Source of the DNA: Acidobacteriaceae bacterium
GTDB taxonomy: Bacteria; Acidobacteriota; Terriglobia; Terriglobales; Acidobacteriaceae
Assembly (NCBI GenBank): GCA_030037545.1
Contig: JASHRF010000114.1
Coordinates: 1-42,136 of the forward strand
Reading direction: 5' to 3'
DNA length: 42,136 bases
The notes under the pieces were generated by a model. That model did not search any database. It saw nothing but the letters and a program-made list of their open reading frames with translations, and was not told the origin of the DNA. A program made the position numbers and the translations under genes. Positions 32,373-42,037 of the stretch are shown here, one piece after another (positions within the stretch are counted from its first letter, which is position 1; each line of letters begins with the position of its first letter).

Positions 32373-35300
32373 ATGAAGCGCATAGTTGTGGAGGCAAAGT
32401 GTTTCAAAGTGACGACTGATTTGGTTAATCGCCCGCCGCACAAAATATGGCTGCACGCGATCGTCTGCGCGTTAGCCCTTGGAATCTCCCCAACCATCTA
32501 CGGCCAAGCCACGGGAAGCTTCTCGGGCACGGTTGTCGATAAGTCCGGATCGAGTGTTGCTGGAGCGACGGTTACGGTCACATCTGAGGGAACTGGCCTG
32601 TCACGCACCGCCAAGACTGACGACGCCGGCCACTATCTGGTCCCCTTGCTCCCGGTTGGAACCTATATCGTACGCGTCGAGGCCCACGGTTTTCAAACCG
32701 CCGAATCCAAGGACCTGAATCTCCAGGTGCAGCAAGCCCGCGAGCTGGATTTCTCGCTTGAGCCTGCGGCCGTGACGACCACCGTGACGGTAGCTGGGGA
32801 AGCGGTTGCGGTGGAGACCACGAACCCGTCTCTAGGCCAAGTCATCACCTCGCAGGAGGTTTCACAACTGCCCTTGAACGGCCGCGATTTTGTCCAGCTC
32901 GCCACACTCACGGCTGGCGCTACGGCAGAGACCAACCCCGGCAGCTTTTTCACCTCCGGCAGCGACAGCGAAGTGGCTGCTCGCGCTTCCTTCTCTCTGT
33001 CCGTCGGGGGCTCGCGACCCAACAGCACGGATTGGCTGCTGGATGGCGTGGACAACAACGAACTAACGGCCGGCGGCGTCGCCATCTTCTCGTCGATCGA
33101 CGATATTCAGGAGTTCAAAGTTCTTACCAACACCTATTCCGCCGAATACGGTACCCGGGCCGGACCGACCGTTCTGATCACAACGAAATCGGGTACCAAC
33201 GATTTCCATGGATCGCTCTACGAATTTGTGCGCAATACCGATCTCGATGCCGAAAGCTACTTCGCCACTTCACCGGAAAAGTTCAACTTGAATGATTTTG
33301 GAGGCTCCGTCGGCGGGCCCATTCGCCGGAACAAAACATTCTTCTTCGTCGACGGCGAACAAAAGTATCAGCGTGAAGCCATTGCCTTTGAAGGTCTGGT
33401 TCCTACGCCGGACATGGTCAACAACGGCGATTTCTCGGAGGACGCTTACGGCGATGCCATCGCCCTCCCGACTGCCAACCCCGCCGATGCGAATAACCCG
33501 AACGATGCAATTGTTCCGGCCAACGCCATCATTAACCCTTACATGACCGGCGCTTACGTCAATCCAAATTTCACTCCCAACGTCTACTTCCAGTGCGATG
33601 CCAACGGCAATCCTGTGCCGGCCAGTGCAAACGGGTACCAGTCGCCGGGAACTCCGTGCTACAAGATCCCGTCCGGCCTTTTCAACAATATTGGACAGGC
33701 TATGATGAAGATCTATCCCACGCCAAACGCCAACGCGGGCAACTCCAGCGCCGGGTTTAACTACGTGAACGAGCCCGTCCGCCAGCTCAACGAAACCAAG
33801 TTCGATACGCGCCTGGACCAGACCTTTTCGAACACCGACACCGCGTTCGTCCGATTCAGCTACGATCAGGCGTTTTCGCTTGTCCCAGGCGGCGCTCCGT
33901 ATCCGGCATTGGCGGAGGCCAATCCTTTCGGCAGCAGCGAGCGCATCCTCAACCACGCACGCAACCTCGCCATCGGCGAAACCCACGTGTTCTCCCCGAC
34001 GACCATCAATCAGGCCACGATAGGATACGACCGCATCTTCGACTATATCGATTCACTCGGCTCGGGCACGTGCGCTTCCGCAACCATTGTGCCCGGCGGC
34101 ATTCCCGGCGCCAATCTGGGATGCCCAGCCGGCGGCACTCCCTGCGCTCCAGGGTCATATAGCTGCGGCCTAGTGATGACCGAGCTCACCGGCAATTACT
34201 GGTCCATCGGCGATCGCGGCTACTCTCCGTTCATCGGTGGAACTAACATCTTCTCTTACCGGGACTCCCTTGAACTGATTCGCGGTAAGCACGACATCCG
34301 GTTCGGGTTCGACATCCGCGAAAATCAGATGAACGTGGGCACAGCAGCCTTTCAGGACGGATACTGGGAGATCGGCAGCGGCGGCGACTATTCCGGCCTG
34401 AGCAGCGCGAATATCGCCGGCAATCCGGAGGCGGACTTCCTGATGGGCCTTACTGGACTGGCCATTCACGACCAGACGTTCGGCGGTGTCGCCACCGGCC
34501 GCCGCTGGAAAATCATCCGTCCCTTCGTCGAAGACGACTGGAGAGTGGTGCCGTCTCTTACCCTCAATCTCGGCTTCGCGTGGGATATGACCACTCCCAC
34601 CACCGAGGTCCACAATCGCCTGGCCGACTACATTCCTGCAACAAACCAACTTATGGAGGCCAATCAAGATGGCGTCAGCGCGTCGGCAGGCATCAACATG
34701 GATTGGACAGCCGTTGAACCGCGTGTCGGCATGGCCTGGAAGGTTCTGGGCAGCGACAAAACGGTGCTCCGCGCCGGCTACGGCATCTATCACGATTCGG
34801 CGTGGAACCAGGGCTCGCAGGGCCTGTGGCAGAATCCGCCCTACCTGGGTGAAATCGACACCTTCGGCGGCCAAGGTTGTCCGTTCACTACCTCGTACTG
34901 CTACACGAACCTTGGCCAGACATCTGTAGACGGACTGAGTCTTTCCACCGGATTTACGCCTCTCCTCACGGCTCCGCCTACGACCGCCAACTTCACCGGC
35001 ACGTATAATTACGAGCCGACGAACCTTAAGTTGGGGAGGGTGGAGCAATTCAACGTGAATATCGAGCGCCAGTTGATGGGCGGCGTAGTACTGACGGCCG
35101 GCTATGCTGGTGCGCGCGGCAATCATATCCTGGTGTACGGTAACGACCTGAATACGCAGAGCCCGTCTGCCTGCGGCGTGGTCCCAGGCTACACTCTGGG
35201 CTGCTTGCCCGGTGGACAACCGTATATCCCGCCCTACGAAACCAGCACCGACGACGACAACATCATCCTTCTCATGGGCGATGTTGGAGACACAACCTAT

Positions 35301-36086
35301 AATTCGCTGCAAATCAAGGCTGAAACCAAGACGGCGCGACACGGTCTTTACGCGCTCTTTGCTTACACCTATTCCCGCACCTACGACAACGGTTTATCCG
35401 ACGGTTTGGGTTCTGAGCTAAGCGCGCCGTATTTTCCGCTTCCGAATTGGCGATCCCTCGATTGGTCCTTATCGCAGATCAATCTCGACAATAGCTTCAC
35501 GGGCAGCGTCATTTACGATTTGCCATTCGGCAGGGGCAAAATGTTCGGCAGCAGTTGGAGCGGTGCGACCAACTCCCTTCTCGGCAATTGGCAGGCGACA
35601 TTGATCGAAAGAGTCTCTTCCGGATTTCCTGTCCCGCTGATCGACAGCAATAACCAGGCCGGGCAGGGTTACAACACCTTTGAGAACGGAGGCGATGACA
35701 ACAACTATAACCGGCCGAATCAGGTCTCCGGTTGCAATGTCTACGCCAATCCGAATCACAGCGCGCACCAGCAGATTAACCCGACATGCTTCGTTGCGCC
35801 ACCGGTCGTGGAAATCAACGGCAGCAGCTACGGCGAGTTGGGTGACGCAGCCCGCGTCCCGGTCGTGGGTCCCGATTTTGTAAACTCCGACGTCTCCCTC
35901 ATTAAGGACTTTGCGCTGCCGCGAAGAGAAATGGGATTGAATTTCCGTGCCGAGTTCTTCAATCTTTTCAATCACCCACAGTTCGGAATGCCGGTCAATG
36001 ATATTAATGCTTCGGGATTCGGTTCAATCACTTCAACCGTGAATAATCCGCGCCTGATGCAGTTGGCCTTGAAACTCACCTTCTGA
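32373..36086 (+). CDS. Oar-type TonB-dependent receptor (third)
   Basis: A 1237-residue outer-membrane receptor. The start ATG follows GAGGAG by 8 bases. The signal peptide has an unusually long basic first part (MKRIVVEAKCFKVTTDLVNR) before its hydrophobic core (IVCALALGISPTIYGQA). A carboxypeptidase-regulatory-like domain follows at about 48-130 (SGTVVDKSGSSVAGATVTVTS), then a plug region with LPLNGRDFVQLATLT, WLLDGVDNNELTAGG and VLITTKSGTNDFHGSLYEFVR, and a barrel ending LMQLALKLTF. Sequence patterns are closer to the second receptor than to the first. No enzyme gene accompanies it, and the next gene is on the other strand, so its ligand is unknown. Confidence 0.93.
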   Translation: MKRIVVEAKCFKVTTDLVNRPPHKIWLHAIVCALALGISPTIYGQATGSFSGTVVDKSGSSVAGATVTVTSEGTGLSRTAKTDDAGHYLVPLLPVGTYIVRVEAHGFQTAESKDLNLQVQQARELDFSLEPAAVTTTVTVAGEAVAVETTNPSLGQVITSQEVSQLPLNGRDFVQLATLTAGATAETNPGSFFTSGSDSEVAARASFSLSVGGSRPNSTDWLLDGVDNNELTAGGVAIFSSIDDIQEFKVLTNTYSAEYGTRAGPTVLITTKSGTNDFHGSLYEFVRNTDLDAESYFATSPEKFNLNDFGGSVGGPIRRNKTFFFVDGEQKYQREAIAFEGLVPTPDMVNNGDFSEDAYGDAIALPTANPADANNPNDAIVPANAIINPYMTGAYVNPNFTPNVYFQCDANGNPVPASANGYQSPGTPCYKIPSGLFNNIGQAMMKIYPTPNANAGNSSAGFNYVNEPVRQLNETKFDTRLDQTFSNTDTAFVRFSYDQAFSLVPGGAPYPALAEANPFGSSERILNHARNLAIGETHVFSPTTINQATIGYDRIFDYIDSLGSGTCASATIVPGGIPGANLGCPAGGTPCAPGSYSCGLVMTELTGNYWSIGDRGYSPFIGGTNIFSYRDSLELIRGKHDIRFGFDIRENQMNVGTAAFQDGYWEIGSGGDYSGLSSANIAGNPEADFLMGLTGLAIHDQTFGGVATGRRWKIIRPFVEDDWRVVPSLTLNLGFAWDMTTPTTEVHNRLADYIPATNQLMEANQDGVSASAGINMDWTAVEPRVGMAWKVLGSDKTVLRAGYGIYHDSAWNQGSQGLWQNPPYLGEIDTFGGQGCPFTTSYCYTNLGQTSVDGLSLSTGFTPLLTAPPTTANFTGTYNYEPTNLKLGRVEQFNVNIERQLMGGVVLTAGYAGARGNHILVYGNDLNTQSPSACGVVPGYTLGCLPGGQPYIPPYETSTDDDNIILLMGDVGDTTYNSLQIKAETKTARHGLYALFAYTYSRTYDNGLSDGLGSELSAPYFPLPNWRSLDWSLSQINLDNSFTGSVIYDLPFGRGKMFGSSWSGATNSLLGNWQATLIERVSSGFPVPLIDSNNQAGQGYNTFENGGDDNNYNRPNQVSGCNVYANPNHSAHQQINPTCFVAPPVVEINGSSYGELGDAARVPVVGPDFVNSDVSLIKDFALPRREMGLNFRAEFFNLFNHPQFGMPVNDINASGFGSITSTVNNPRLMQLALKLTF

Positions 36087-36351
36087 GGCCCGAGCTTCTG
36101 GGCTGGCCCATATATGAAAAGATCCGCACCATACTCGGCGCGATCTGATTTGAAGTCAATTCTGCAGGCGACAACATGAACGTTTCAAGGGAGAACATGA
36201 TAAAAATATTCGGGGCCGTGGCGAAGAATATCAGGCTGATCAATCGTCGCCAGAACGGCTCCGACTGCCGCTGGCCCTGTCCTCGAAAAACTATGACAAA
36301 AAACAACTCCAGTCGTGCAGAGGTTGACAGGTCGCTCCATATCAGAACAGA

Positions 36352-37626
36352 TCAGGTTGAGTGCTGAGTCGAACGGAGTTTCAGGAAATGTTCGATGAGA
36401 TCTGCCGCGCGCCCTGGTCCGTCCAACTGCCGGATATTCCGCTGCAAGGCCTGGGCCGCTTCACGGAATCTGGCATCCTGAAGCACGGCCGTGACTGCTT
36501 TGCGCAGCCTGGCTGGGTTCAGGCTGCGCCGTGGAACCACCACGCCTGCTTCGCGGGCCTTGATGCGCGCCGCCACTCCTGGCTGGTCGTTGCCGAGGGG
36601 CACTGCCACCATGGGCACTCCCTCGGACAGGGACTCGAGGACCGTGTTGAGTCCAGCATGAGTGATCACCAGCGCGGCCCGCTTCAAGATTTCCAGTTGG
36701 GGGGCAAAGCGCACCACCAGCGGATCGCCTTTGAGCTTTCCCAGTTTTTCCGGATTGAGCCTGCCGCCCAGCGAAATCACTAATTGTGCATCGAGTCCGG
36801 CACAGGCATCCGCGATGGTTCTGTAGATGGCTTCCAAACCGTTCTGAAATGTGCCCAGGGACGCGTAAATAAGCGGCCGCCCATCCAGGCGTTCCCAGGG
36901 AAACTCGATCGCCGGCCGCTGACTGGCGTGAATAAACGGGCCGGTATAGTGAAGTTCTGCCGGCTTGTAGCCGGGGATTTCAAATTCCAGCGCTTCCGGC
37001 AGTTGGGTAATCTGCGCCAAAGTCGATAGCGCTTCCTCGGGGCGCCGGAACGGCTTGAGTCCCCACGCGCCACGTTGCTGGTTCACCTCCCTGTAGATCG
37101 GCGCAGCCATGCGTGTAAGCAAGAGAATCCCGAGCCGGTTCCGTAAACGGCTGAGCCGATCCTGTCGCGCCGACCAACCGAACCAGAAGGGCGGATAGCG
37201 GTCGCACGGAACGAAGGGAGGAATCAAGGCGATAGCGATCCAGGGAAGGCCCAGATGGTCTGCCACGCTTCCGGCAAACTCCACCTCGTCCACCAGCAGC
37301 GCTTCTATGCCGGCTGACCGTACCGCCTGCGGCGCGTCGCGCAGGATCATCCGCACCGAGTTTCTCACCCGCTCTAATGTGAATTGAAGCGCGGCGAACC
37401 CGGTTAACCGGGCAATTTCCTCGTCCAGCTTATCGAGGGTGCCGGGCGGATAATCCTGGCGGCCGATGCAATGAAATCCGATACCCGCCGCTCGCACACG
37501 CGCCTCGGTGTCGGCAATCCCGAAGATCGTTACCTCATGGCCCCTGAGTTGCAGGGAATGCGCCAGCGCGGTCATGGGATTGAGATGACCGGTGGCGGGA
37601 AAACAAAATGCCCCCAATCTCGCCAT
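36352..37626 (-). CDS. Family 1 glycosyltransferase (MGT/UGT type)
   Basis: A 424-residue GT-B fold enzyme that would transfer a sugar from a nucleotide donor to a lipid or other hydrophobic acceptor. Seen: the N-terminal PATGHLNPMTALAHSL with His14 as the probable catalytic base, and a C-terminal donor site (FAPQLEILKRAALVITHAGL, Asn327-Thr-Val-Leu-Glu, GVPMVAVPLGNDQ at about 337-348) like the PSPG box of plant UGTs, CrtX zeaxanthin glucosyltransferases and macrolide glycosyltransferases. There are no clear membrane helices. It is the last gene of a four-gene minus-strand cluster (reductase, ligase, permease, this gene), 194 bases behind the permease gene, which points to glycosylation of a lipid product. 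The exact sugar and acceptor cannot be told. Confidence 0.88.
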   Translation of the reverse strand: MARLGAFCFPATGHLNPMTALAHSLQLRGHEVTIFGIADTEARVRAAGIGFHCIGRQDYPPGTLDKLDEEIARLTGFAALQFTLERVRNSVRMILRDAPQAVRSAGIEALLVDEVEFAGSVADHLGLPWIAIALIPPFVPCDRYPPFWFGWSARQDRLSRLRNRLGILLLTRMAAPIYREVNQQRGAWGLKPFRRPEEALSTLAQITQLPEALEFEIPGYKPAELHYTGPFIHASQRPAIEFPWERLDGRPLIYASLGTFQNGLEAIYRTIADACAGLDAQLVISLGGRLNPEKLGKLKGDPLVVRFAPQLEILKRAALVITHAGLNTVLESLSEGVPMVAVPLGNDQPGVAARIKAREAGVVVPRRSLNPARLRKAVTAVLQDARFREAAQALQRNIRQLDGPGRAADLIEHFLKLRSTQHST

Positions 37627-37820
37627 TTCTCTTTCCGGTTCAGTAATTCAAATGCAAGTAGACACCGTTACGGCAGCTAGTGTCCACGGGAAGATCGCGC
37701 TCCGAACGCTGCGCGCAGCCTCCATAATGGATAGGATCAGAGGGTGCGCCGTCCCATCCGTGGTTTCAAAACGGAAAGAGACGGAGACGACTAAGCCTGA
37801 CGTGGGAGCCGTCTGATCGG

Positions 37821-38969
37821 CTAATCGTGCCGCAGTGCATCCACGGGTGAGAGTTGCCCTGCGCGCCATGCCGGCAGAGCTCCGGCGATCAATCCGGCGA
37901 GAGCCGCGATTCCTATCGCTTCGGCAAGCAGGGGCCATCGCAGCGTCGCCGAAACCAGGCTCGCGGTCTGAGGCAAGGCCGCCAGCAGGCGCAGACCACA
38001 CCATCCGAATGCAATACCGAGCAACCCCCCGCCAAGGCCGAGCGTGAGCGCTTCTAACTCAACGTGCGCCAGTACTCGCCAACGTTTCCAACCCAGAGCG
38101 CGCAGGATGCCTATCTCCTGCGTGCGCTCGAAGACCGACATGGCCATGGTGTTGGCGATTCCCAGTATTCCGATGAGGAGGGCGACAGTAGAAGTTCCCC
38201 AGGCAGAGGCGTGGGCCAGCTTCACGAATTGATTGTTGCTGGCGCGCTCTTCCGCCGGCACGGCGCGTGTTCCCGGCAGAGCCGCTTGAATCTCATCCTG
38301 CGCGCGCTTGAGGTATTCGTTCGGGGTTTCTCCGCGAGGCACAGGGCGCAGGCGAACGTCAATGGTCGATGCCTTCCCTTGTAGCCCGGTTAGCTCCTGC
38401 AACTGATCGAGCGGCATCACGGCTGCGTCCGCCTCGAGCGTTGAATCGCCGTGGTAGATGCCCGTCACAGTGAAGGGCGTGCCTTGAATCTCCAGAGTGT
38501 CGCCGGGGGACTTGTTCAGATCCTGGGCGAGCAGGTCGCCGAGCATAACCTGGAGACGGCCGTCCTGAAACCGGCGTCCCGCCAGAAGGTGCAGAGAGTC
38601 AGATTCGAACGCATCGGCCTTCCAGCCGTAAACCAGCGCATTCACGGTCGGTGTCAGGTCCATCAGGTTAAAAATGGTGGGCGAGGCCTGCGCCACAACC
38701 GGCAGCTTCGTGATCTTTGCCGCTGCCGATTCGTCCAGCGAAGTGTCCAGCAAGGTACCCTGAATGACAGCGATGTCTGTGCCACTGCTGGAGTAGATGC
38801 GCATCCATTGCTGCTCGAACGCGGTCGAAAACCCCACCAGGCCCACAAACGCGCCTACCGCCATTCCAATTCCAGACAGCGACAGCAGAGTCCTGAGACG
38901 CCTGCGGAGGAGGTTATTGAAAACAAATCGCGTGAACGACAATGATCTGACCATGCAATGAGAAGGCAT
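37821..38969 (-). CDS. MacB/FtsX-type ABC transporter permease
   Basis: A 382-residue membrane subunit. Seen: an N-terminal membrane helix (LLSLSGIGMAVGAFVGLVGF), a large periplasmic MacB-PCD-like domain at about 45-240 (SGTDIAVIQGTLLD, VYGWKADAFESDSLHLLAGR, DTLEIQGTPFTVTGIYHGDS), then three more helices of an FtsX domain (LLIGILGIANTMAMSVFERT, GILRALGWKRW, and a C-terminal pair ending SPVDALRHD). These permeases do not carry solutes through a channel but drive export by movement of the periplasmic part (MacB) or act in cell-wall or lipid export (DevC, LolC). No ATPase gene is present next to it. The ATG at 38969 has GGAGG 7-10 bases upstream; an ATG at 38984 is an alternative. Confidence 0.88.
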   Translation of the reverse strand: MPSHCMVRSLSFTRFVFNNLLRRRLRTLLSLSGIGMAVGAFVGLVGFSTAFEQQWMRIYSSSGTDIAVIQGTLLDTSLDESAAAKITKLPVVAQASPTIFNLMDLTPTVNALVYGWKADAFESDSLHLLAGRRFQDGRLQVMLGDLLAQDLNKSPGDTLEIQGTPFTVTGIYHGDSTLEADAAVMPLDQLQELTGLQGKASTIDVRLRPVPRGETPNEYLKRAQDEIQAALPGTRAVPAEERASNNQFVKLAHASAWGTSTVALLIGILGIANTMAMSVFERTQEIGILRALGWKRWRVLAHVELEALTLGLGGGLLGIAFGWCGLRLLAALPQTASLVSATLRWPLLAEAIGIAALAGLIAGALPAWRAGQLSPVDALRHD

Positions 38970-39232
38970 CCTTCTGCCCTCCATTGAAGGAAGCTAAGCC
39001 GCCAATTTGCCGCGGCCATATTCGGATGCGCCTGTTCAGGATAAGCGGTTCCAGCGGTATTCTCCAATTCTCGCCCTCTCGCGTCCTGGTGGCATCGGCC
39101 TGGTGACGTAGATTCGCATCCGCTCACGCTTGGATCTGTGGGATCGTCAGTGGTCCCTGCCGAGGCGGTCGCCGGCACGGTCCAGGCGTGAGGAATGGGC
39201 CTGATCGGATTCCACTCGCAGTTGCGGGAGAA

Positions 39233-40846
39233 TCAGTTCATCTCTTGCGAAAACCGTTCCCGTAACATCCGCCGCAGCATCTTGCCATTCTCATTCTGCG
39301 GCAAGCCGCCGGATGCGAGAATCCAGATGCGGCGCGGTGCCTTGTAAGGGGCAAGATTCTGACGGCACCAATCCAGCAAGTCGTTTTCGCTGGCCAGAGA
39401 GTCTGGGCAAATCTCGACTGCGGCGACCGGAATCTCGCCCTTTTCCTTGTGAGGCAGGCCAAAGGCGACGGCGCGAGCGACGGCGGGATGAGCCTGCACG
39501 GCCTCTTCCAGTTCGCGAACATAGACTGAGTATCCGCCTGACTTGATCACATCTTTCGTGCGTCCTACCAGACGAATGAGGCCCAGGCGGTTGCGCGTGG
39601 CCAGGTCGCCGGTGCGCATCCATCCGTCATCGGTGACCAGGCCTTGAGAGTCATCCATCTGCTTCCAGTAATGCGGAGTGAGACCGTGACGGCGGATCTG
39701 GCATTCCCCCGTGGCACCGGTCCTAACCGGCCGCCCATTTGCGTCCGCAATGCGGATGCGAAAAGGCGGTACAGGGAAGCACAGGTCGCCGCTTCCGGGC
39801 AACAGGGGCAGTTCGATCCCCATCATCGCGAGGCCGCCCAGTTCTACCATGCCGTAGCCGTTCAAAATCACGGGCGGAATGCGCCGCTTTCCGGGCAGCC
39901 GGACGAGGGCGCCGAATGTCCGCAGTTGTCGCCGGACTTCGGACGGCAGGTAATCGCTGGCTGAGAGCCACGCACGCACGCTCCTGAGGCGCGCCGGGTC
40001 TGGATGGCTGTGTACCAGGCCGGCGAACATGGCCGGCACGCCGACTACGGCGGTGACGCCGAAGCGCTCGATGAGACCCAGCGCAGAGGCAGCATCGAAG
40101 TGATCGAGGAAGCAGCCGCGAATGCCCGCCATCAAGCCGTAAAGCGCGATGCTCACCGCCATGATGTGAGACCAGGGCAACGCGACGAGGGCCAAGTCCC
40201 GCGGCCCAAGGAACAATCCCGTTAACACCGTAGACGCGCACGCGCCGAGCAGCGCGTTGCTCGACAAGGCCGCTCCCTTCGGACAGCCGCTGGTGCCGGA
40301 GGTATGAAACACGGCGACTGTAGCAGTGGGATCGATGATGGAGGGCGGAAAGTGAGTATCTGCGCGCGAGCAGCGATTATCGACGCGTACGAATCCGGCG
40401 AGGGTTTCCGGTTCGTCGTCGGCTTGGATCCACATACGCACATTAAGCGCGCGGCGGTCTGCGATATTACGCTGAAAAACCGGGGTGTCAGTTACGAGGA
40501 TCTCCGTTCCGCTATCGGCAAGGATGCGGCGCACTTCAGCGAGAGAGAGCATGGGGTTGAGAGGAACTGCGATTCCTCCGGCGCGGATGACGGCCAGAAA
40601 CCAATGAAAGCAGCGCCGGTCGTTGGTGCGGTAGATAGCGACGGACTGACGGGGACGAAGCGCGACGGAGCGGCGCAGAAAAGCGTCGAGCGAGCAAATG
40701 TCGGCGTGGAGCTGGGCGAGACGTAAGCAACCGTCGTCTCCCACCGAGACTTCGCAATCGCCTTTTCGGCGAAGCAGCTCGTCCACGAGATTGGCCACCG
40801 CCAGGTTGCGGTCGCGCGCGAGTTGAAAACTGCGAAAGATGTTCAT
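39233..40846 (-). CDS. AMP-forming acyl-activating enzyme (ANL superfamily ligase)
   Basis: A 537-residue enzyme that joins a carboxylic acid to AMP and then probably to CoA or a carrier protein. Seen: the ATP-binding loop HTSGTSGCPKGA (181-192), NGYGMVELGG (329-338), RTGDL with Asp414 (411-415), KSGGYSVYVRELEEAV (435-450), and the catalytic lysine Lys522 in NENGKMLRR near the C-terminus. The order and spacing are those of fatty-acid or aryl-acid ligases. No carrier-protein domain is attached. Its start overlaps the stop of the reductase gene by 4 bases (ATGA), so the two are translationally coupled and likely work in sequence: activation, then reduction. The substrate is unknown. Confidence 0.9.
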   Translation of the reverse strand: MNIFRSFQLARDRNLAVANLVDELLRRKGDCEVSVGDDGCLRLAQLHADICSLDAFLRRSVALRPRQSVAIYRTNDRRCFHWFLAVIRAGGIAVPLNPMLSLAEVRRILADSGTEILVTDTPVFQRNIADRRALNVRMWIQADDEPETLAGFVRVDNRCSRADTHFPPSIIDPTATVAVFHTSGTSGCPKGAALSSNALLGACASTVLTGLFLGPRDLALVALPWSHIMAVSIALYGLMAGIRGCFLDHFDAASALGLIERFGVTAVVGVPAMFAGLVHSHPDPARLRSVRAWLSASDYLPSEVRRQLRTFGALVRLPGKRRIPPVILNGYGMVELGGLAMMGIELPLLPGSGDLCFPVPPFRIRIADANGRPVRTGATGECQIRRHGLTPHYWKQMDDSQGLVTDDGWMRTGDLATRNRLGLIRLVGRTKDVIKSGGYSVYVRELEEAVQAHPAVARAVAFGLPHKEKGEIPVAAVEICPDSLASENDLLDWCRQNLAPYKAPRRIWILASGGLPQNENGKMLRRMLRERFSQEMN

Positions 40847-41949
40847 TGAGCGGAAACCGGCTTTCGGCCCCAGTCACTGGCCACGCAATATTGGAAAAGG
40901 CGATCCAGGTAATCCAAGACTGGCGGCGGGCAGATGCCGGCTGGTCCGAGCAGCCGCTCAGCGTTGCTAGTATCGAACTGCACACGCATGGTGAAGTAAT
41001 CGCGGTAGGCGCGGCCGTCGCGCAATACCCGGCGCTTTCTGCCCCACAATGCCATGAACAGCAACGGCCGCACCACGGCGAAAAACAGTTTCGGATCGAC
41101 GTAGCGCGGCTCATCCACCTGGAAATACTCTGCCGCGCGCCGCGCGATCTGTTTGATGGTAGCGCTGCCGCGTGGTCCGGCGCAGAGGTGAACCGTGCTG
41201 CCGAAGGCTGCCTCCTCAAAGAGCAAGTGCACGACCGATCGGGCCACGAAGTCCACGGGCACGATATCCAGAACAGCATCGGGAAAGCCGGGAAGGGTCC
41301 GCCACAAGCGGCGCGCATAGATCTTCAGCGGCCAATACATCATTTTGAAGCTGGAAGTCGCGCCGGTCTGCGAATCGCCCACGATGATGCTGGGGCGCAG
41401 AATCACTCCGGGCAGGGAACCGAGATAGGAGCGGACCAGCGCCTCGGCCTCGGCTTTGGTCTGCTCGTAGGTATTGCGGTAACTCTGGCCCACATCGAGT
41501 TCGCTTTCCAGCACCAGGTTGCTGCGCTCGCCGGCCACATAGGCTGTACCAACATAGGCCAGGTTCTTAAGTTCACGCATGCCGGCCGCAAACTCCAGCA
41601 CGTGGCGTGTGCCCTCCACGTTGATGCGACGCGCTTCATCGAGCGAATGATCGAAGCGCACGGTGGCGGCGGAATGAATCAGGCGCGTTGTCGTGGCACG
41701 AAGGCGCCGGTAAACGGTGGCATCCAAACCGCAGTCGGGCCGAGCCACATCTCCGGAGCAAACCTCGACGCGCGTCCGCTCACCTGCTGGAACGATCACA
41801 TCGGCACGTTGGCGCCCCAATTGCCCGGAACGATCGCGGATGAGCAGCGCCAGCTTCGCCCTCGGTTGGCGCTTCAGCAGTCCACGGATTAACTGTGTCC
41901 CGAGAAAGCCGGTGGCGCCGGTGACGAAGATGAGCTCTTCACTGTCCAC
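40843..41949 (-). CDS. NAD(P)-dependent acyl/thioester reductase (extended SDR)
   Basis: An approximately 368-residue extended short-chain dehydrogenase of the fatty-acyl/thioester reductase type. Seen, numbering from the GTG at 41949: FVTGATGFLG (8-17) as nucleotide loop, VGTAYVAGE with Thr135, and the catalytic Tyr161-x3-Lys165 (YEQTK), then VILRPSIIVGDS and a C-terminal substrate region (PGFPDAVLDIVPVDFVARSVVHLL, RYVDPKLFFAVVRPLLF). It would reduce an acyl-CoA or carrier-bound acyl group to aldehyde or alcohol. The open frame continues upstream to 42033 and 42108, but the extra residues look unlike protein and a TATAAT at 42032-42037 overlaps the ATG at 42033. The start is therefore uncertain. 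The next gene, an acyl-activating enzyme, overlaps by 4 bases. Confidence 0.82.
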   Translation of the reverse strand: MDSEELIFVTGATGFLGTQLIRGLLKRQPRAKLALLIRDRSGQLGRQRADVIVPAGERTRVEVCSGDVARPDCGLDATVYRRLRATTTRLIHSAATVRFDHSLDEARRINVEGTRHVLEFAAGMRELKNLAYVGTAYVAGERSNLVLESELDVGQSYRNTYEQTKAEAEALVRSYLGSLPGVILRPSIIVGDSQTGATSSFKMMYWPLKIYARRLWRTLPGFPDAVLDIVPVDFVARSVVHLLFEEAAFGSTVHLCAGPRGSATIKQIARRAAEYFQVDEPRYVDPKLFFAVVRPLLFMALWGRKRRVLRDGRAYRDYFTMRVQFDTSNAERLLGPAGICPPPVLDYLDRLFQYCVASDWGRKPVSAQ

Positions 41950-42031
41950 TCGAAAAACTACCCTGGTGCCTGCGTCACGAACTTGCCAAGAACTGTGGCG
42001 GATTGTTTTGACGACAGAAAACTTATCGTAC

Positions 42032-42037
42032 ATTATA
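42032..42037 (-). promoter_or_regulatory. Possible -10 box of the reductase-ligase cluster
   Basis: On the minus strand the sequence reads GCGATATAATGTACG, with a perfect TATAAT. The -35 position, 17 bases upstream, holds only a weak match (TCAAGA). If used, transcription would begin near 42025, giving about 75 bases of leader before the GTG at 41949. This would make the reductase the first gene of the cluster. Confidence 0.35.

Noticed and set aside
34170..35342. A 390-codon minus-strand frame opposite the third receptor
   Set aside because: Antisense to the barrel region of a clear receptor gene; composition typical of a shadow frame.
40846..41892. A 348-codon plus-strand frame opposite the reductase
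   Set aside because: The minus strand has the Rossmann loop and Tyr-x3-Lys motif; the plus frame has none and is a shadow.
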